NCBI GenBank assembly: GCA_021613535.1
Contig: CP075492.1
Coordinates: 15,190,001-15,254,000 of the forward strand
Source: Adineta vaga
Taxonomy: Eukaryota > Rotifera
Reading direction: 5' to 3'
Length of the DNA stretch: 64,000 nt
Made by a program: the position numbers and the translations under genes
Part shown: piece by piece, positions 11,083-23,197 of the stretch
Layout: the number at the start of each line of letters is the position of its first letter
Position numbering within the stretch: position 1 is the stretch's first letter
The notes under the pieces: model-generated
Database searches by the model: none
What the model saw: only the letters and a program-made list of their open reading frames with translations
What the model was told of the DNA's origin: nothing

Positions 11083-12464
11083 CTATAGACTTGTTTCACT
11101 TGAACTACGAACATAAACTCGAAGTTCATCTTCAAGTCTTAAATATGGTCCTCTGTAAAACAATAATACAATAGTACTAATTACACAACAACAGAGAATA
11201 AATAACGACGTTGGCGTAAAGATAAGTGGCGATTTAGAAATAGGATTACATTTAATTAGAGCATCAAGAATATAAATAAAGATTCCACCAAGAAGATTGC
11301 CCATACACATCAATAGACCAGTTGACCATTCAGCAGAAATTGGATATGTACATTCGAGAGCACATTCAAATGCTACAGGCAATAATGGAAGTAAGAAGAA
11401 ACCCATTAAGCCAATTGAAACAGCTAATGGATAGTATTGATTTGGTTGAAGAACTAAAATAAAATAAATACTTGATGCACATGCACCAATCGATAAAATT
11501 TTCAATATTGAACGATATGCATGTGTACGATCCATAAGAATACCAACGAGAAAAGTACTAAATAAACCAGAAATCATAATTATTGCACCATAGATTCCAG
11601 CATCATTGCTTGAATATCCAGTTGGTTGAATAATTTGATAAAGTAATGCTATCATGGCGTTAAAAAAAGCTAAACCAAGAGAAAAACTAAAGAGAAGAAT
11701 TAGATAATGACGATTTTTTAATAGATTAATAAGATCTGTTTTGAAATTGATTGGTAAATGATATTCTTCAGATGGTGATGGTGGTGAAGGTGGTTGTGAT
11801 CGAAATAGAATTGCTACTAATACTGTTACTAACGCACTGAAACAAGCCTCAGTAAGTAACAAAATAAAAAAGTCTTTTGATCCTGAACCATCTGTTACAA
11901 TTAATGATGGAAAAAGCGAACCAACTGCTAAACCTATAAATATCGGACAGATTTAATAAACAAATTTTGCCTGTTAGTCTTTAGAACTTTTTTACCTAAT
12001 GGATTAGCCATTGAAGCAACAGCTGTAGCAATATCACGTTGTTTCGATGAAAACCAACGTGCAGCAAATAATGTTGTCATATTCACAAATAAGGGTGTTG
12101 CAATGGCTGGAAATAATTGACCAATAATCAACGCTGGATATCCATTTGATGGTGAAATTAAAGAAAAAAGTCGAATAAAAGCGCCAAGATTCAAAATACT
12201 CCCGATAAAAATAACTGCACGAATTGATAACATTCGAGATAACCAAATTGATAGAATTGAACCAATAACATAAAGAAATACAAAGATAATAGCTAGAATA
12301 TTAACTTGTGTAGAGGTAATATTGAAAAATATTGATGTTTGTGATTGTATTGGAGCGAATGTCATGTTATGTATAGCATTGGAAAATGTTGCCAATACAA
12401 AAATAAACAATTGAAGCCATCGTGAACGATAAACACGATAGTTTATTATTTCCACTTCAGTCAT
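11083..12464 (-). CDS. MFS transporter of the SLC49 type (FLVCR/DIRC2-like)
   Basis: Two exons, 12464-11996 and 11933-11083, joined by a GTAAAA donor and TTATAG acceptor to give NPLG|LAVGSLFPS. The start MTEVEIINYRVYRSRW was chosen because the YR.YRSRW motif sits directly before TM1 in this family; an upstream ATG at 12647 would add 61 unlikely residues. Twelve membrane segments are visible, with family marks NAIHNMTFAPI after TM1, LNLGAFIR in the TM3-4 area, GQLFPAIATPLFVN and AARWFSSKQRDIATAVASMANPLG in the N-half. The C-half carries GLFSTFLVGILMDRTHAYR. SLC49 members move heme, choline or related small molecules, and which one cannot be told here. The protein ends ELRVYVRSSSETSL. Confidence 0.75.
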
Positions 12465-14131
12465 TTCGTATAACAACGTGCATAAATGAAAGCAAAAAAG
12501 ACTACACGGTGTTTTTCCTTTTTTCCATTCTGTGAAGTGTGCAATTATCGGCAACCTTATTTTGTATTTTTGCTTTAAAAACGAACATTGTATAGAGTCA
12601 CAAGGCGTGCTAACAGAAAGAAAGAAAGAAATAAATAAAGTATCCAATTGTAATATATTCCAATATTTACCATGTTAAATTTAATTATTTCTTGTCTGTT
12701 TTTGATAACATACAAAGTAATGCCTCACTCATTCTTGTTTTTACATTATAAAACTCAAGATCGACTCGAAAGAGAGACGAAAAATAGTTATATGTGTGTC
12801 GAGCTATATATTCAAAAGTGAAATATTATGAATAAATTGAATGAATTCGTATGCATAGTCATCAAATGGATATTTTGAATGTTTATCATTAATGCATGCT
12901 GTGACTTTCTTGTTAATCGATTTGAAAACAAGGCTCTATAGTTACCATATATAATAATTTGAGCTCTTTCACTACATAGTTCGCTGATAAAGAATATTCG
13001 TTTTGCCAATATTTTCGTAATTATTCATGTGATATTATTATTTTGATACATTCTCCGCTTGAGCAGAGCAATATTATGTAAATCAATAAATAAAATATGA
13101 GACATCGTCTTCTCAGGAAGTAATGAACTTTTCAATATGTTCGACGAGCACACATAAAGATAAACTTCATCTAAAAATTCAATTTATTGCAAGCTGCTTT
13201 CTCTTCAAAACATAGAATAACGAGTTGGCGAAAGTACATTCTCTTTCTTCATAAAGCGCTCAGAGAAAGTTTAATACTTATTCATTGACCGAGCATATAG
13301 ATTAGCTGATTGTTCATTTTTTTTCTTGATATTATCTTGGTGTATAGCAGAACTCACAGTAGACAGATTGGAAAAGTTCATAGCTAAACACTATCAATAG
13401 TGTAATCTAGATTTAAATTGTCATATTTTACAAGATAGGATATAGAACTCATTCGACTGAATGGATCGATTATACAAGCAATGCTTAATGTAATGCTTAC
13501 CAGTCGTCAATCAATTAATATCATTCAACAATCTCTTTTCATACCTAAATTTCTCATTGCAATGGGTTTTATGACTGATGACCTATAAGGAACATTCAAG
13601 CAAGAAGCTCAACGATTATTGATTATTCCCGTCGTGTTCTAAACTTATTTGATGTTCCTGTTTGAATTGTTCAGTAAAAATGTACGATTTTGTTGTAATT
13701 TTACGTTAAAAAATTACATTATCAAAAACAAGATTGAATCGAATGAGAGATGAAAGTAGTCTTGCCTATCAGCGACCTGGATACTGAATCATTCTATGAT
13801 GAAATATTGTTAGAGTACATTGTACTCTTATGTTTGTAAACAAGACAGAAGATTCGAAAACTAATTCTTTTTTTCCCTTCTTGACAATAGATACGATGCA
13901 AACAAACACGAAGACTGTACGTGATAGGTTTCGTTCAAATAAATAAAAGAAAATTAATAAAAATTGAAATACATGCGAACTGCATCATCGTATGGTATAC
14001 ATGAAATGCGATTGGATGTTTCTTTATTTAAAACAATACTATTCTTTCTCGATCTTTCATGAATTACATATACAGAACATTTCTTATTTTGAAATTCTTT
14101 TATTCCGTATATACTTTTTTATTCAGAAATT
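12465..14131. other. Intergenic, nothing recognised
   Basis: About 1.7 kb of AT-rich DNA between two divergently placed genes. Only short scattered frames occur. Regulatory sequence for both neighbours is expected here but I could not point to a specific site. Confidence 0.4.
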
Positions 14132-16193
14132 ATGATAGGACACAGTGAATGGTCATCAGAAGAAATGTCCAATTTAGAGGAGACTGTCCACACTCGAACG
14201 AATCAGAATACTATAAGAAATGTCTCTTCGAGTAAGAGATTCTTTATCGTTCTTATTTAACTGTACTATGTTGAATGATTTTCAGTTCATACTTCGAAAA
14301 AAACACGATTCATTTTAGTTGGCGTAATTATTGGAAGTCTAATTGCTGGAATTGGTTTGGCAACAGTGCTGACAATGTACATTGATGATCAGTCAAAGAA
14401 AAGTATTTAAAGACGAATCATTAGTTGATTGAAAAACCTATAATCTAAGTTTCAATTCTTAGTGACAATCACAACGCAAACAACAAGCACTTCCGCAACC
14501 AGCACAAGTTCATCATCAAGTACTTCAACAACAAGTACCAGTTCTTCAACAAGTACTTCCACAACTAGTACAAGTTCATCTACAAGCACTTCGACAACAA
14601 GTCATTTCATTCAGTATAAACATAATGTTAATGCATCGTTTTCTCTTTAGGTACAAGTACATCGACGAGCACTTCATCCACCAGTACTACAAGTAATCAT
14701 ATCGATCTATTCTTCCACTAAACTTTAATTAATTTTATTTGTATAGCGTCAACATCACCTGCACCTCTTTCTTATATTTTCTGGTCGTTTGACTCAAATT
14801 TTAATGATATGTACAATGTCTACAATGGTATTGGAATGAATAGCGTAAGTTTTATCTCACCTGGATATAATGGATATGGATCAGCATTGTCACTCGTGGA
14901 GCAAATTCTCAATATGTTCTCGTATTGAATTATAAAGATATGACTTATACAAGTTTTACATGGGAAATGTGGTCATATCCAATCAATTTAGGTAAGTTAA
15001 TACATTTCTATATTAGTGACATAATCAAACTTATTTCATTAGATAATTATGATAATTTGATGCTTGGTATGTGCGAGACAACAACTCAGAATAAATGCAT
15101 GTATTTGATGATACGAACGAATTGCACTTACTTTGCCTTTTTCAATAATGATTGTCATGGCTCAACAGTTGTCTTAACGAATCGTTGGTATCACATTGCA
15201 TTTGTTTATGATTATGTTACTCTAACTCAATATATCTATTTGAATGGTGTTCTGGAATGTACACACAGTTCATCAGCCCCATTCCAGGCGACAAATGGAG
15301 CAATGACGATTGGAGCGATTAATAATACAGGAACATCACCAGCAGCATTCTGGACAGGTTATATTGATCAAATGTCATATGTATCACGAGCAAAAAATGC
15401 GACAGAAATCCTCACAGATGCAACTCTTGTTGCTTATTATTCGTTTGATAATGGTTCATTCTATGATTTAGGACCGAACCAAATCATTGGAGTATGTCAA
15501 AGATAAAATATTATCATATTTTAATTTTTCTGTCTTTTTTTTTCTCCAGGCAGGTGTCAATGTAGTTGCAACTACGGGTCGTGTCGGTCAATCTCTTCTT
15601 TTGAATGATTCTAGTGCTTATTTTCAAGCAGGTGGATTTACTCTTTTGGGTGTGTGGGGTCAACCATATTCAATATCACTTTGGGTCAACAAACCACCAT
15701 CTACCAGTCCTGGTGGAACTCTAGTACATGTTTCAGGAAGGTGTGAAATACAACTTCACATTTACACATATCTATTGCATTTATTTTCTGATGATACTAT
15801 TTATTTAGTTCGAATGGAACATTGTGGTGTATACCTATGTTAGGTTTGTCTTCATTAGACGAAATTATTGGTCAAAGTTGGAATTCTTCAATGATAGATG
15901 TAATAGGTCCTGTTCTTCAAGCAGGTGTTTGGAATCATATTGTTACATCGTACAGTATGACGAATGGTGTTCGTTTGTGGATTAATGGGACTTTGATGGG
16001 CTCTTCACCAACATTTACGTATGCAGCATCAAGTTCACCTAATTGGATTACAGTTGGGACAACATTTCCAGCGGCAATGTCATGTGCACATGGCAGTGTT
16101 TCAGTTGGACAATTCTATGGTATGATCGATGAATTGAGAGTGTATTCACGAGAACTCACTGCTAGTGATGTCAGTGCGTTAGCCAATGCTTGA
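14132..16193 (+). CDS. Membrane-anchored double-LamG (concanavalin A-like) protein, frame broken once
   Basis: Eight exons: 14132-14231, 14286-14402, 14463-about 14599, 14651-14692, 14747-14991, 15043-15491, 15550-15740 and 15809-16193. The protein starts with a cytosolic tail (MIGHSEWSSEEMS), has one TM helix (FILVGVIIGSLIAGIGLATVL), then a Thr/Ser-rich stalk made of STSTT-type repeats. Two LamG-like lectin folds follow: FWSFDSNFND...VAYYSFDNGSFYDLG, and VGQSLLLNDSSAYFQ...YGMIDELRVYSREL. Both end in the motif typical of Laminin_G_3. All splice junctions keep frame, but within exon 5 near 14900 the frame must change by one base (SALSLV is followed in another frame by SQYVLVLNYKDM), with TGA soon after in the original frame. 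It is either a recent pseudogene or a sequence error. Type II surface lectins of this plan probably bind glycans. Confidence 0.65.
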
Positions 16194-16440
16194 AAGCTGC
16201 CATACGAGAAAGATAAAATATTTCTTTTTTTGTATTCTACTTGATAATCTTGTCAACTAAATGTTGAATAAAAAGAACGTATACTAAAAAAATGAAAGTA
16301 AATGTTATTTATTTGAATCTGTACCTAATTGTCGACATTCATTCTCAAGAAGATATAAAAGAAATTTCTATCTCTTTGCATTCTACGATCTAATATAAGA
16401 AATAATTTTAATAATTTTAATAAATTAAATTATAATTTAT

Positions 16441-17151
16441 TTAGCATGATTGTGGACAATAAGTCGGAATAACATAATCACTATCGCTCGCACGAGGAGT
16501 GAAATTAAAAACTTCAATAGTACGAGTAGACAATGAAACTAATTGACCAGTACTTGTTATGGTTTCTCGATTGACAATATCTTCATGAACTAATGCACAC
16601 AATGGAACATTGCTATGTTTGTTAGAAAAATTTTGAGCGATAAAATTATGAGTATTTTGAATGGTATTGTCACCAACAATGCTGGTACTATTAGATCTAT
16701 ATAACTGAGCTTTGAATCCTACACCGATGCTAATATTATCGACAAATTGTAGTGCATCTGTAACACAAGTAATATGATAGATACCAGATGGTTTGGTGGT
16801 TTTTTTGCAAGTACATTGTTTAGAATCATATGTCAATTCAAAACCAAGAAGAGATGTTTTGTTAGTAATAAAACCAAGAGTGGTTCCTTCAAAGAATGGT
16901 CCTGTACCGTAAGGTTCTGCATGAAAATCGATACGATATCGATAGTTGTCTAAATCAGGATAGTGTATGTATGACATGATGATATTGCTCGTAGTACAAC
17001 CAGCTGTTGTACAATTGTTCAAACTGACAGAAGAGTCGCGTACATGCACACGATGACCTCTTGGCATGCAACAAATATCAGATTCTCCTGCTGCGACATA
17101 AATAGATATTAAGGTAATTAATAAGATTATAGCACTGGTGTAGCTGAACAT
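16441..17151 (-). CDS. Secreted Cys-rich protein of unknown function
   Basis: A single open frame of 236 codons. The first 20 residues (MFSYTSAIILLITLISIYVA) form a clear signal peptide. The mature part is rich in paired cysteines (CCMPRGH, NNCTTAGCTTS, KQCTCKK, PTYCPQSC at the very end) and has several N-glycosylation sequons. It reads like a compact extracellular beta-rich domain, but I do not recognise the family. It is tail-to-tail with the LamG gene, with 247 bases between the stop codons. The promoter side faces 17152. Because start, signal peptide, Cys pattern and stop agree, I regard it as a real gene. Confidence 0.6.
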   Translation of the reverse strand: MFSYTSAIILLITLISIYVAAGESDICCMPRGHRVHVRDSSVSLNNCTTAGCTTSNIIMSYIHYPDLDNYRYRIDFHAEPYGTGPFFEGTTLGFITNKTSLLGFELTYDSKQCTCKKTTKPSGIYHITCVTDALQFVDNISIGVGFKAQLYRSNSTSIVGDNTIQNTHNFIAQNFSNKHSNVPLCALVHEDIVNRETITSTGQLVSLSTRTIEVFNFTPRASDSDYVIPTYCPQSC

Positions 17152-18112
17152 CCTATATATTGAGAAAATAATCTAAAAATACAATACAGTTGTTTTACGA
17201 GAGATATCTCTTACGCATCCTCGACTTATATAATGCAAACTATCTTTCTACTAAATGAATTGAAAACGCAGTAGTCATTTAAGAGCAATCTCTTGTAAAA
17301 CAAAACCATATGTTTTCATTCTCAAATACATGATTCAGCTAGGAGAATCCTTTTCTTTTCTTTATATACTTGCTGTGTAATTCTGACGAGAGAAAAATTA
17401 GCATGAGTAAAAAAGCAGATGATAAAATCAATAGTTTCCATTGTCATCATCATGAGTAATAATAACATAGCAAAAATCAGTTTTCAATAAAAATCAATAT
17501 CTATAGTATCGTCAGATTGTAATTGTATAATTTCTTCCATACAATTTTGAGACGTATAGAGAGAGAACAAAGCAGAACGATATAACACGCGCGTATAAGG
17601 CAAAATTCCAATTCACATCTTTTGAAATAATCTTTCAGAATCGAATGTGCATCGTTGTATATATGAGTAAAATGTCGGAAAGAGTAATATATGGTATCAA
17701 CTCGCTATTATATATACGTATCTCTTTCTTAGTATTAGACACATACAGATTTACTACGCCTCATCGATTTCTAATGATATAACTATTCTATTGATTAGAA
17801 AAAACAAGAAAATAATTTCCTGCCATATATTATGTATAATTGTCTTTCTCTTTCTGTTCTCTTTTGGATGCTCTACATCATTACAATAATTATACCACGT
17901 TGCAATGATATACACATGTGGCAATATTTCAATATGAAATCGATGATTTGAAAGTAATGTTTATACATCGTTGTCAATTTTCCGCATATTCCATTTTTAC
18001 ACGTCATTCGACGAGGATTTGTTTATTAGGATTTACGAATTATATTAAGTAATCTACACCTTCACAAACAACAATAACTATAAACTATTCACAACGAAGC
18101 GCATATAAAATA
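17152..18112. other. Intergenic, nothing recognised
   Basis: AT-rich spacer upstream of the secreted Cys-rich gene and downstream of the receptor gene at 18113. Only very short frames are present. Confidence 0.4.
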
Positions 18113-19247
18113 TCATTTTCTAGTTGTTAATTGCATTACATTTGTATTTATGAATGAATTCGTTAATCGACAACATTTGAATAAATGCATAAGTTCTGAT
18201 CGAAATAATCGACTTGATAGTGTAAAAACATAGAAACTTGTACAAGCACATGTAAGTGTTGATAAACCAGCGATATTTGAAAAAACATTATCTTTAGCAT
18301 TTTGAAGGGCATCTGAAACTATAGAATTTCTTAATGCACTATAAAGATAAAAGATTGAAACAGGAGTTGTTAACAAACTAAAATAAAGACATTGAACAAA
18401 CATCATTTTGATTAATTGTCGATCAGTTGTCTTTCCAAGTTTCAATCGGTTTTCAACTTGTGTAATTTGGGGTGACGATGCAATTTTTGTTCTTGATTGT
18501 CGAACATGTCGAATGGTCAGTGACCCAAAAATGAGCATAATCAATGATGGACATAGACTATAGATTAACAAATTCCAAATGCCACTAAAAAGTGGATATG
18601 TCGTTTGACTTGCAGGACATTTTGTTCGTGTTTGAATGTTTTCAAAATGAATTGGTACATAAATATAGAACAGACCAACAACTATAGGCATTAATACAGT
18701 AGTACGAGAGGCGACTCGAACATTACTCCATCTTCGTATTGTAGCAGATGATGAACTGCACAGAAAACTATAAAAAAAATCAATCAAATTTAAGGAGTAC
18801 AAGACGAAATTATCAATTGACTTATCTTACTTACCGATCGATAGAAGCAAGAACGATAAACCAAGATGCATTACATCTAAAACAATGAAATAAAGAATAC
18901 TACTGATGGTAGTACCAGAAAAGTGTTTACCTTGCACAAAACACAATGAATGAAAGAATTTTACATGATGTAGTTGAATATCCAAATGGACTATATGCTG
19001 GGTAAATAACTTGAATTAAACGAAACAAAACATTGAAATAAATAACAATTATTCCACTTATTGTTGCTGCTAAAAGATAACGTGTACATGGATTTGAACG
19101 AAGAATTGGACGTGTAAATACATAAATATTCAATGAATGACCAATAGTACCAAGAGAAATTAATAAATAAGACCAGATTTGATAACAAATATGATTAATA
19201 TAGATTATAGAATTTATTTCAGCAAGAGTCGCATTGGATGTAGACAT
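18113..19247 (-). CDS. Rhodopsin-type 7TM receptor, three exons
   Basis: Exons 19247-18931, 18877-18836 and 18767-18113 join with GT-AG borders. The tiny 42-base middle exon encodes the end of TM3, CNASWFIVLASIDR, so the junction gives ASIDR|FLCSSSSATIRRW. The N-terminus (MSTSNATLAEINSI) has a sequon and no signal peptide, as usual for class A receptors. TM1 is followed by FTRPILRSNPCTRY, matching the NPC loop of the other receptors here. TM5 leads into HVRQSRTKIASS and TM6 follows RQLIKMMFVQ. The C-tail is short and ends VMQLTTRK. It is a plasma-membrane receptor of unknown ligand. It is also the closest match in the window to the receptor relics at 2475-3012 and 6385-6480. Confidence 0.8.
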
Positions 19248-20388
19248 ATTCTTATTCGAATAATATTAAAATATCTAAAATTATTCGCTGTACTCATTAA
19301 CTTCAATGTTCACTTTCGATGAAACTATTTTCATATCTATATCAAATGGTTATACAACACGGATTAATTAAGTTTCTTCTCTTTATATCTCGGAAGCTAT
19401 TATATGCGGAAGAGATTGCAGAGCACAGAAAATCTATAAAAAGAAAAATAAGCGACATGCTTTTATTGCTCATTTATTTTCTAATAAAAATAAATGAGCA
19501 ATTTTGTCAATATTACTTTCAAAAGATACACATTGTGACAATGTTCTATTAAACATTGTTAATACGACAAGTTTCGATTGAATCTCTGCGAATGTATCTT
19601 TCCAAAAAGAAACATTGTATTCTCATTTATTTAAGTTTCTGCATATGACAGAGTAAGAGTAATCCCATAGTTTTTCTAATGTGTTTTGTTTTACAGTTTA
19701 AACTACTGCTGATGCTCCTTATGAATATGTCAAAAGAGATAATTCTATTGAAGCTTCTTTGTGATAAATACTAAATGACATGCCAGAAATGCATTGTGAG
19801 TGAATTAAAAATAAATCAAATTAACAGTAGAATAAAATGTTGGTAAAAATGAAATCTATTTTGTATTTTGAATGGTGCTGACATTGTTTTTCAGTATTGA
19901 CATGTCTGACGTCAGAAATATTTCATGCTCAGTGTATTAATTGATAATTTCATCGCAGTTTTTTTTTCAATATTATTATCGCTTGCGACTTCATTATCGA
20001 ATGGATGTTCTCTTTTTATTCTTTTCCATACACTTCTTTCCGAAAGACAAATGTTAGTAACGGAATATGTGATCATCGAGTATAATATCCCATGTATTTG
20101 GCGTGATATAGACACATGCAATGAAAACGTTTTCTTTGCGACTATATATACAGAAAAATATCAATGGAATGAAATATGAATTCATAGTTGCTTTCATCTG
20201 AATATTTGGAAAAGGAAAATTTAATCAAAAAGAAATACCACCTTAGAAAAGTGCGAATAATTTTTCCGTAATATAATAAATAGCTCTAAGGTAAAAATCC
20301 CAAGATCGAATGATGTGGAGGCTGATATTTATTTAATCTTCATTTTCGGTTTGGTAATATACTTGTTATTCATAAAGTGTAAGATTGT
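19248..20388. other. Intergenic region with one strong hairpin
   Basis: No gene is supported. Short frames exist on both strands (for example 19319-19552 and 19925-20179) without domain content. A near-perfect inverted repeat lies at 19465-19502. Confidence 0.4.
19465..19502. repeat. Perfect 16-bp inverted repeat with 6-base loop
   Basis: The arm ATTGCTCATTTATTTT (19465-19480) is followed by CTAATA and then the exact reverse complement (19487-19502). The arms are AT-rich, so chance is less remote than for a balanced sequence, but 16 perfect pairs is well above background here. It could be a transcribed hairpin or a relic of a small foldback element. Confidence 0.7.
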
Positions 20389-21225
20389 ATGATAGCTGCG
20401 CCTATCAATCAATCATACTTAAATTCGAGTCAAAACCGATATATTTGTCAAATGGTTAAATCTAAAGAAGCAATATCAGCATTGAATTATTTTCCATGGA
20501 ATCAAACTTGTCAATTATTTTATTTGAATGTATCTGAATCCATGAAACTCACTATACTATGCTTCATGCTTGCGTCACTAATAATGATAAGTCGAGAAAA
20601 ATGTAACTTTAAGCAAATGCTTCTTTGATGTTTTTGTCTTGTTCTATTATTCTTCGTTAAAGCTGCATCTGTATCAACGTCAACCACCGTAATGGATACA
20701 TCGGTCTCATATACAACAACAATTGCACCGATACCATCATCAATACCAGTAACAACAACAGTTGGTTAGTAATATCTGATATGAGTTGTTATATTTTTCA
20801 TCATGAACTAATCAATGATTTATATAATTCTTCTAAGAAGAGTTTTGCTTAAATGGTATTGATATTGATCTAAAAGGCAGAGTAACTTACAAGGAAGTCT
20901 AATGAACTGTACAGCTTTTGTAAATAAGCAAATATAAAACTAATATTCGTCTATTGTTTACTTATAATTGAGATAAAATCTTCTAGATTCAGTAAAATTG
21001 AATACTTTAATGCTGACTAAGTACCACAAAAGGTATAGAAAAAGAGGTTTTTTTTATTTGATAGCTTGTGACAACAGCAATATGTTTGATTATCAAAATA
21101 CTCACTTAACTGGATCATTATCATATGGAGTTGTTATAGAAAATGTCAATAATGACAACGAACCTGCTATTATTGTCGTAAATTATTATATTCAAACACC
21201 ATCAGCATTCTATTTAATATCATAA
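20389..21225 (+). pseudogene. Fragments of a stalked surface protein
   Basis: Three pieces in order resemble parts of rotifer-type surface proteins. At 20389-20628 is NYFPWNQTCQLFYLN, similar to the Cys-containing PAN-like modules that end in N.TCQLF. At 20660-20766 there is a Thr-rich stalk (SVSTSTTVMDTSVSYTTT, ending in TTTVG and a stop). At 20998-21225 is SYGVVIENVNNDNEPAIIVVNYY, which recalls an FG-GAP repeat (DxNxDxxxDIxVxN). The pieces are separated by stops and no splicing scheme links them convincingly. I therefore read the area as a decayed gene; the family assignments are tentative. Confidence 0.35.
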
Positions 21226-21643
21226 AATTTTGCTTTAAATATTCTCAAGTGATCAGTCTTAACTAGGATCAGTAGTGAGAAATGACGTGATTATTCTTAG
21301 TTCTGTACATCTGAATGACATACTCACATCACTTTGATATGTGCGTGAGTGTCAAACCAAACATTAACTAATTGTTTGCGTTTCTTGTTCTAGTGTGAAC
21401 TATATTCCTATTGACTTCATTTTGCCATGCTCTTGCATGTTTCTTCACGTATTTTTAATTTCTTTTTTCTTTTCTTTGCCATGTAATCGTTCTTTTGCAT
21501 AGAAAAATTCACATATAACTCTATAAAATAATGAGAAAGAAAAAAACCACGTGTTGATCCAGTAAACAGGTTTCTTTTCTGTTCTACTCACACTAACGAC
21601 CTTTCTTTCTTTTTTTTACATTAAGATATTTTGAAAGAGTAAA
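21226..21643. other. Upstream region of the zinc-finger-like gene
   Basis: AT-rich with long pyrimidine runs just before the gene (TTTCTTTCTTTTTTTTACATTAAG near 21602-21625). The run ending in AAG could be an acceptor of a 5' UTR intron, but this is not provable here. Confidence 0.3.
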
Positions 21644-22039
21644 ATGTCTCAAGAATCTTATTGGACAATTACACATGGTCATGCAAATCGAACTGGTTGG
21701 AGTTGCCGAGAATGTCGTGTGGTCATCCAACAAGGTGAACCCATTGTTATACGTGATGGACGGAAACTTCGTTTAATGTATCATGAAAATTGTTATAGTG
21801 GTGGTTCAGACCCACGCACACAAGATGGTAGTTCTTATCATGATCAGAAATGGACCAATACTCAATCGATTCAAACAAAAGCACCACCCGTCAAAGGATA
21901 TGGAAAATGGAGTTGTAGTGAATATGGTTATAAAGGTGATTTATATGTAACATCTTCTCATATAAACAATAAAAAATCATCAGCGTCACGATCACCTCTT
22001 CGAAAACTGGCAGATAAAACCTCATCGAAACACAAATAG
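21644..22039 (+). CDS. Small zinc-finger-like protein (PARP-type-like C-C-H-C)
   Basis: A complete single-exon frame of 131 codons starting MSQESYWTITHGHANRTGW. Residues about 19-52 read WSCRECRVVIQQGEPIV...LRLMYHENCYSG. The CxxC and HxxC pairs 25 or so residues apart look like a PARP-type or LIM-like zinc site. It is followed by SDPRTQDGSSY, and the C-terminal half is basic and low in complexity (SSASRSPLRKL...SSKHK). I recall similar small proteins in many protists and algae but know of no assigned function. The upstream context AGAGTAAAATG supports this start. No targeting signal is visible, and a nuclear or cytosolic location is likely from the basic tail. Confidence 0.55.
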   Translation: MSQESYWTITHGHANRTGWSCRECRVVIQQGEPIVIRDGRKLRLMYHENCYSGGSDPRTQDGSSYHDQKWTNTQSIQTKAPPVKGYGKWSCSEYGYKGDLYVTSSHINNKKSSASRSPLRKLADKTSSKHK

Positions 22040-22097
22040 TTGTTAAATAAATATGATATTTTTACTGACACTCTCAAATAGTTTATATACTTCATCT

Positions 22098-22640
22098 TTA
22101 GGTCCAGGATACATAACGAAAGTTAGAATCCAAATCAGTAGTGGAATCAGTTTCTGAATCAATATTGTTCAACTTTTCTGTTTGCTTTTGTATATCCCAA
22201 CGAGCATTTTCACAACGTAGATTTAAGTAGAATGTAGTAGCAATAATGACAGCGAAACCATTAAATGCTAAATTTAGTCCGAATCCTTTACGCCAAAGTG
22301 GTCGATCGATGGAAGGCAAAATAAAAGTTGCAAGAATTGAAAAATATTAGCCCATCGTATTGAGCATGCCCAAAGAAACAGCTCGTTGAGATCCATCGGG
22401 TTCATTGTTTGACACCCAACTAAGCAATAGTGGAACAGCAACACAAACATATGGAGGTACTGAATAAAGTTGTGCTTGTGCATTGGTATATTCAAGAGAT
22501 GTGATGATTGTTGGTAAGAAGCCAGAAATAGAACTAAGCGTCAAATTGGCACCGAGACAAATAACCTCACACATATACATTTTGTAATTTGTAAAAGCTC
22601 GTTGGAAGCCCACCCAATTGAACTCCTGATGAATACACAT
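22098..22640 (-). pseudogene. Broken MFS transporter of the fungal allantoate-permease (ACS) type
   Basis: One reading frame on the minus strand carries the C-terminal half of an anion:cation symporter family protein. It reads FTNYKMYMCEVICLGANLTLSSISGFLPTII, then SLEYTNAQAQLYSVPPYV, the hallmark LxxPPYV segment, and WVSNNEPDGSQRAVSLGMLNTMG. A TAA stop interrupts at about 22351, after which the same frame continues as further TM sequence (LPSIDRPLWRKGFGLNLAF) to a final stop at 22098. No N-terminal six-TM half was found upstream. Truncation plus an in-frame stop make it a pseudogene. The family is common in fungi and plants and unusual in animals, so an origin by horizontal transfer is inferred. 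Confidence 0.6.
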
Positions 22641-23197
22641 AATTATATAACCTTCGTAATATTTTACTCAGTGATTCATATATTACGCTGTTGTCTAACA
22701 TATGCTCGACAGATGAAGAATAAGTTTATTCATTATTACCTGCACCAGCAGGGCGTCATCGGAATATATTAGATATCACATAATCAATCCTTTTCTCTAT
22801 CATAAGTGTTGATATCATAAGATGTAGGCGGTGTGAAAAGTGCTAATATTTACAACGAATGAAATTAATAAACGGTATCGAAAAGAAAGCATCATCTAAT
22901 CTGTTATAATACTGTACATGATTCTTATAAGTTTTTGAAGTGTTTGTTAATCAAAGTGCATCACATAGCTGATAAAATATATTTAAAGACCTGTTATTCT
23001 TTGCAATTGATAAAAGACTTATTTTGATAAGCTTAACATTATATTCTGCTACAATCTATAATCTAATATTGTATTATTCTACAGTTAAGAGAGAGAGAGA
23101 TGAATGACCTACATTATCTTGGCATACATTACTATATAGACAGTGACTACAGCAGAATTTGTTCTTTTTTACGTTTAGATTTCTTTTGGAACAAAAC
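22641..23197. other. Intergenic, nothing recognised
   Basis: Region between the MFS relic and the kelch gene. A GAGAGAGA tract (about 23091-23100) lies shortly before the kelch start. No remnant of the missing transporter N-half is visible. Confidence 0.35.
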
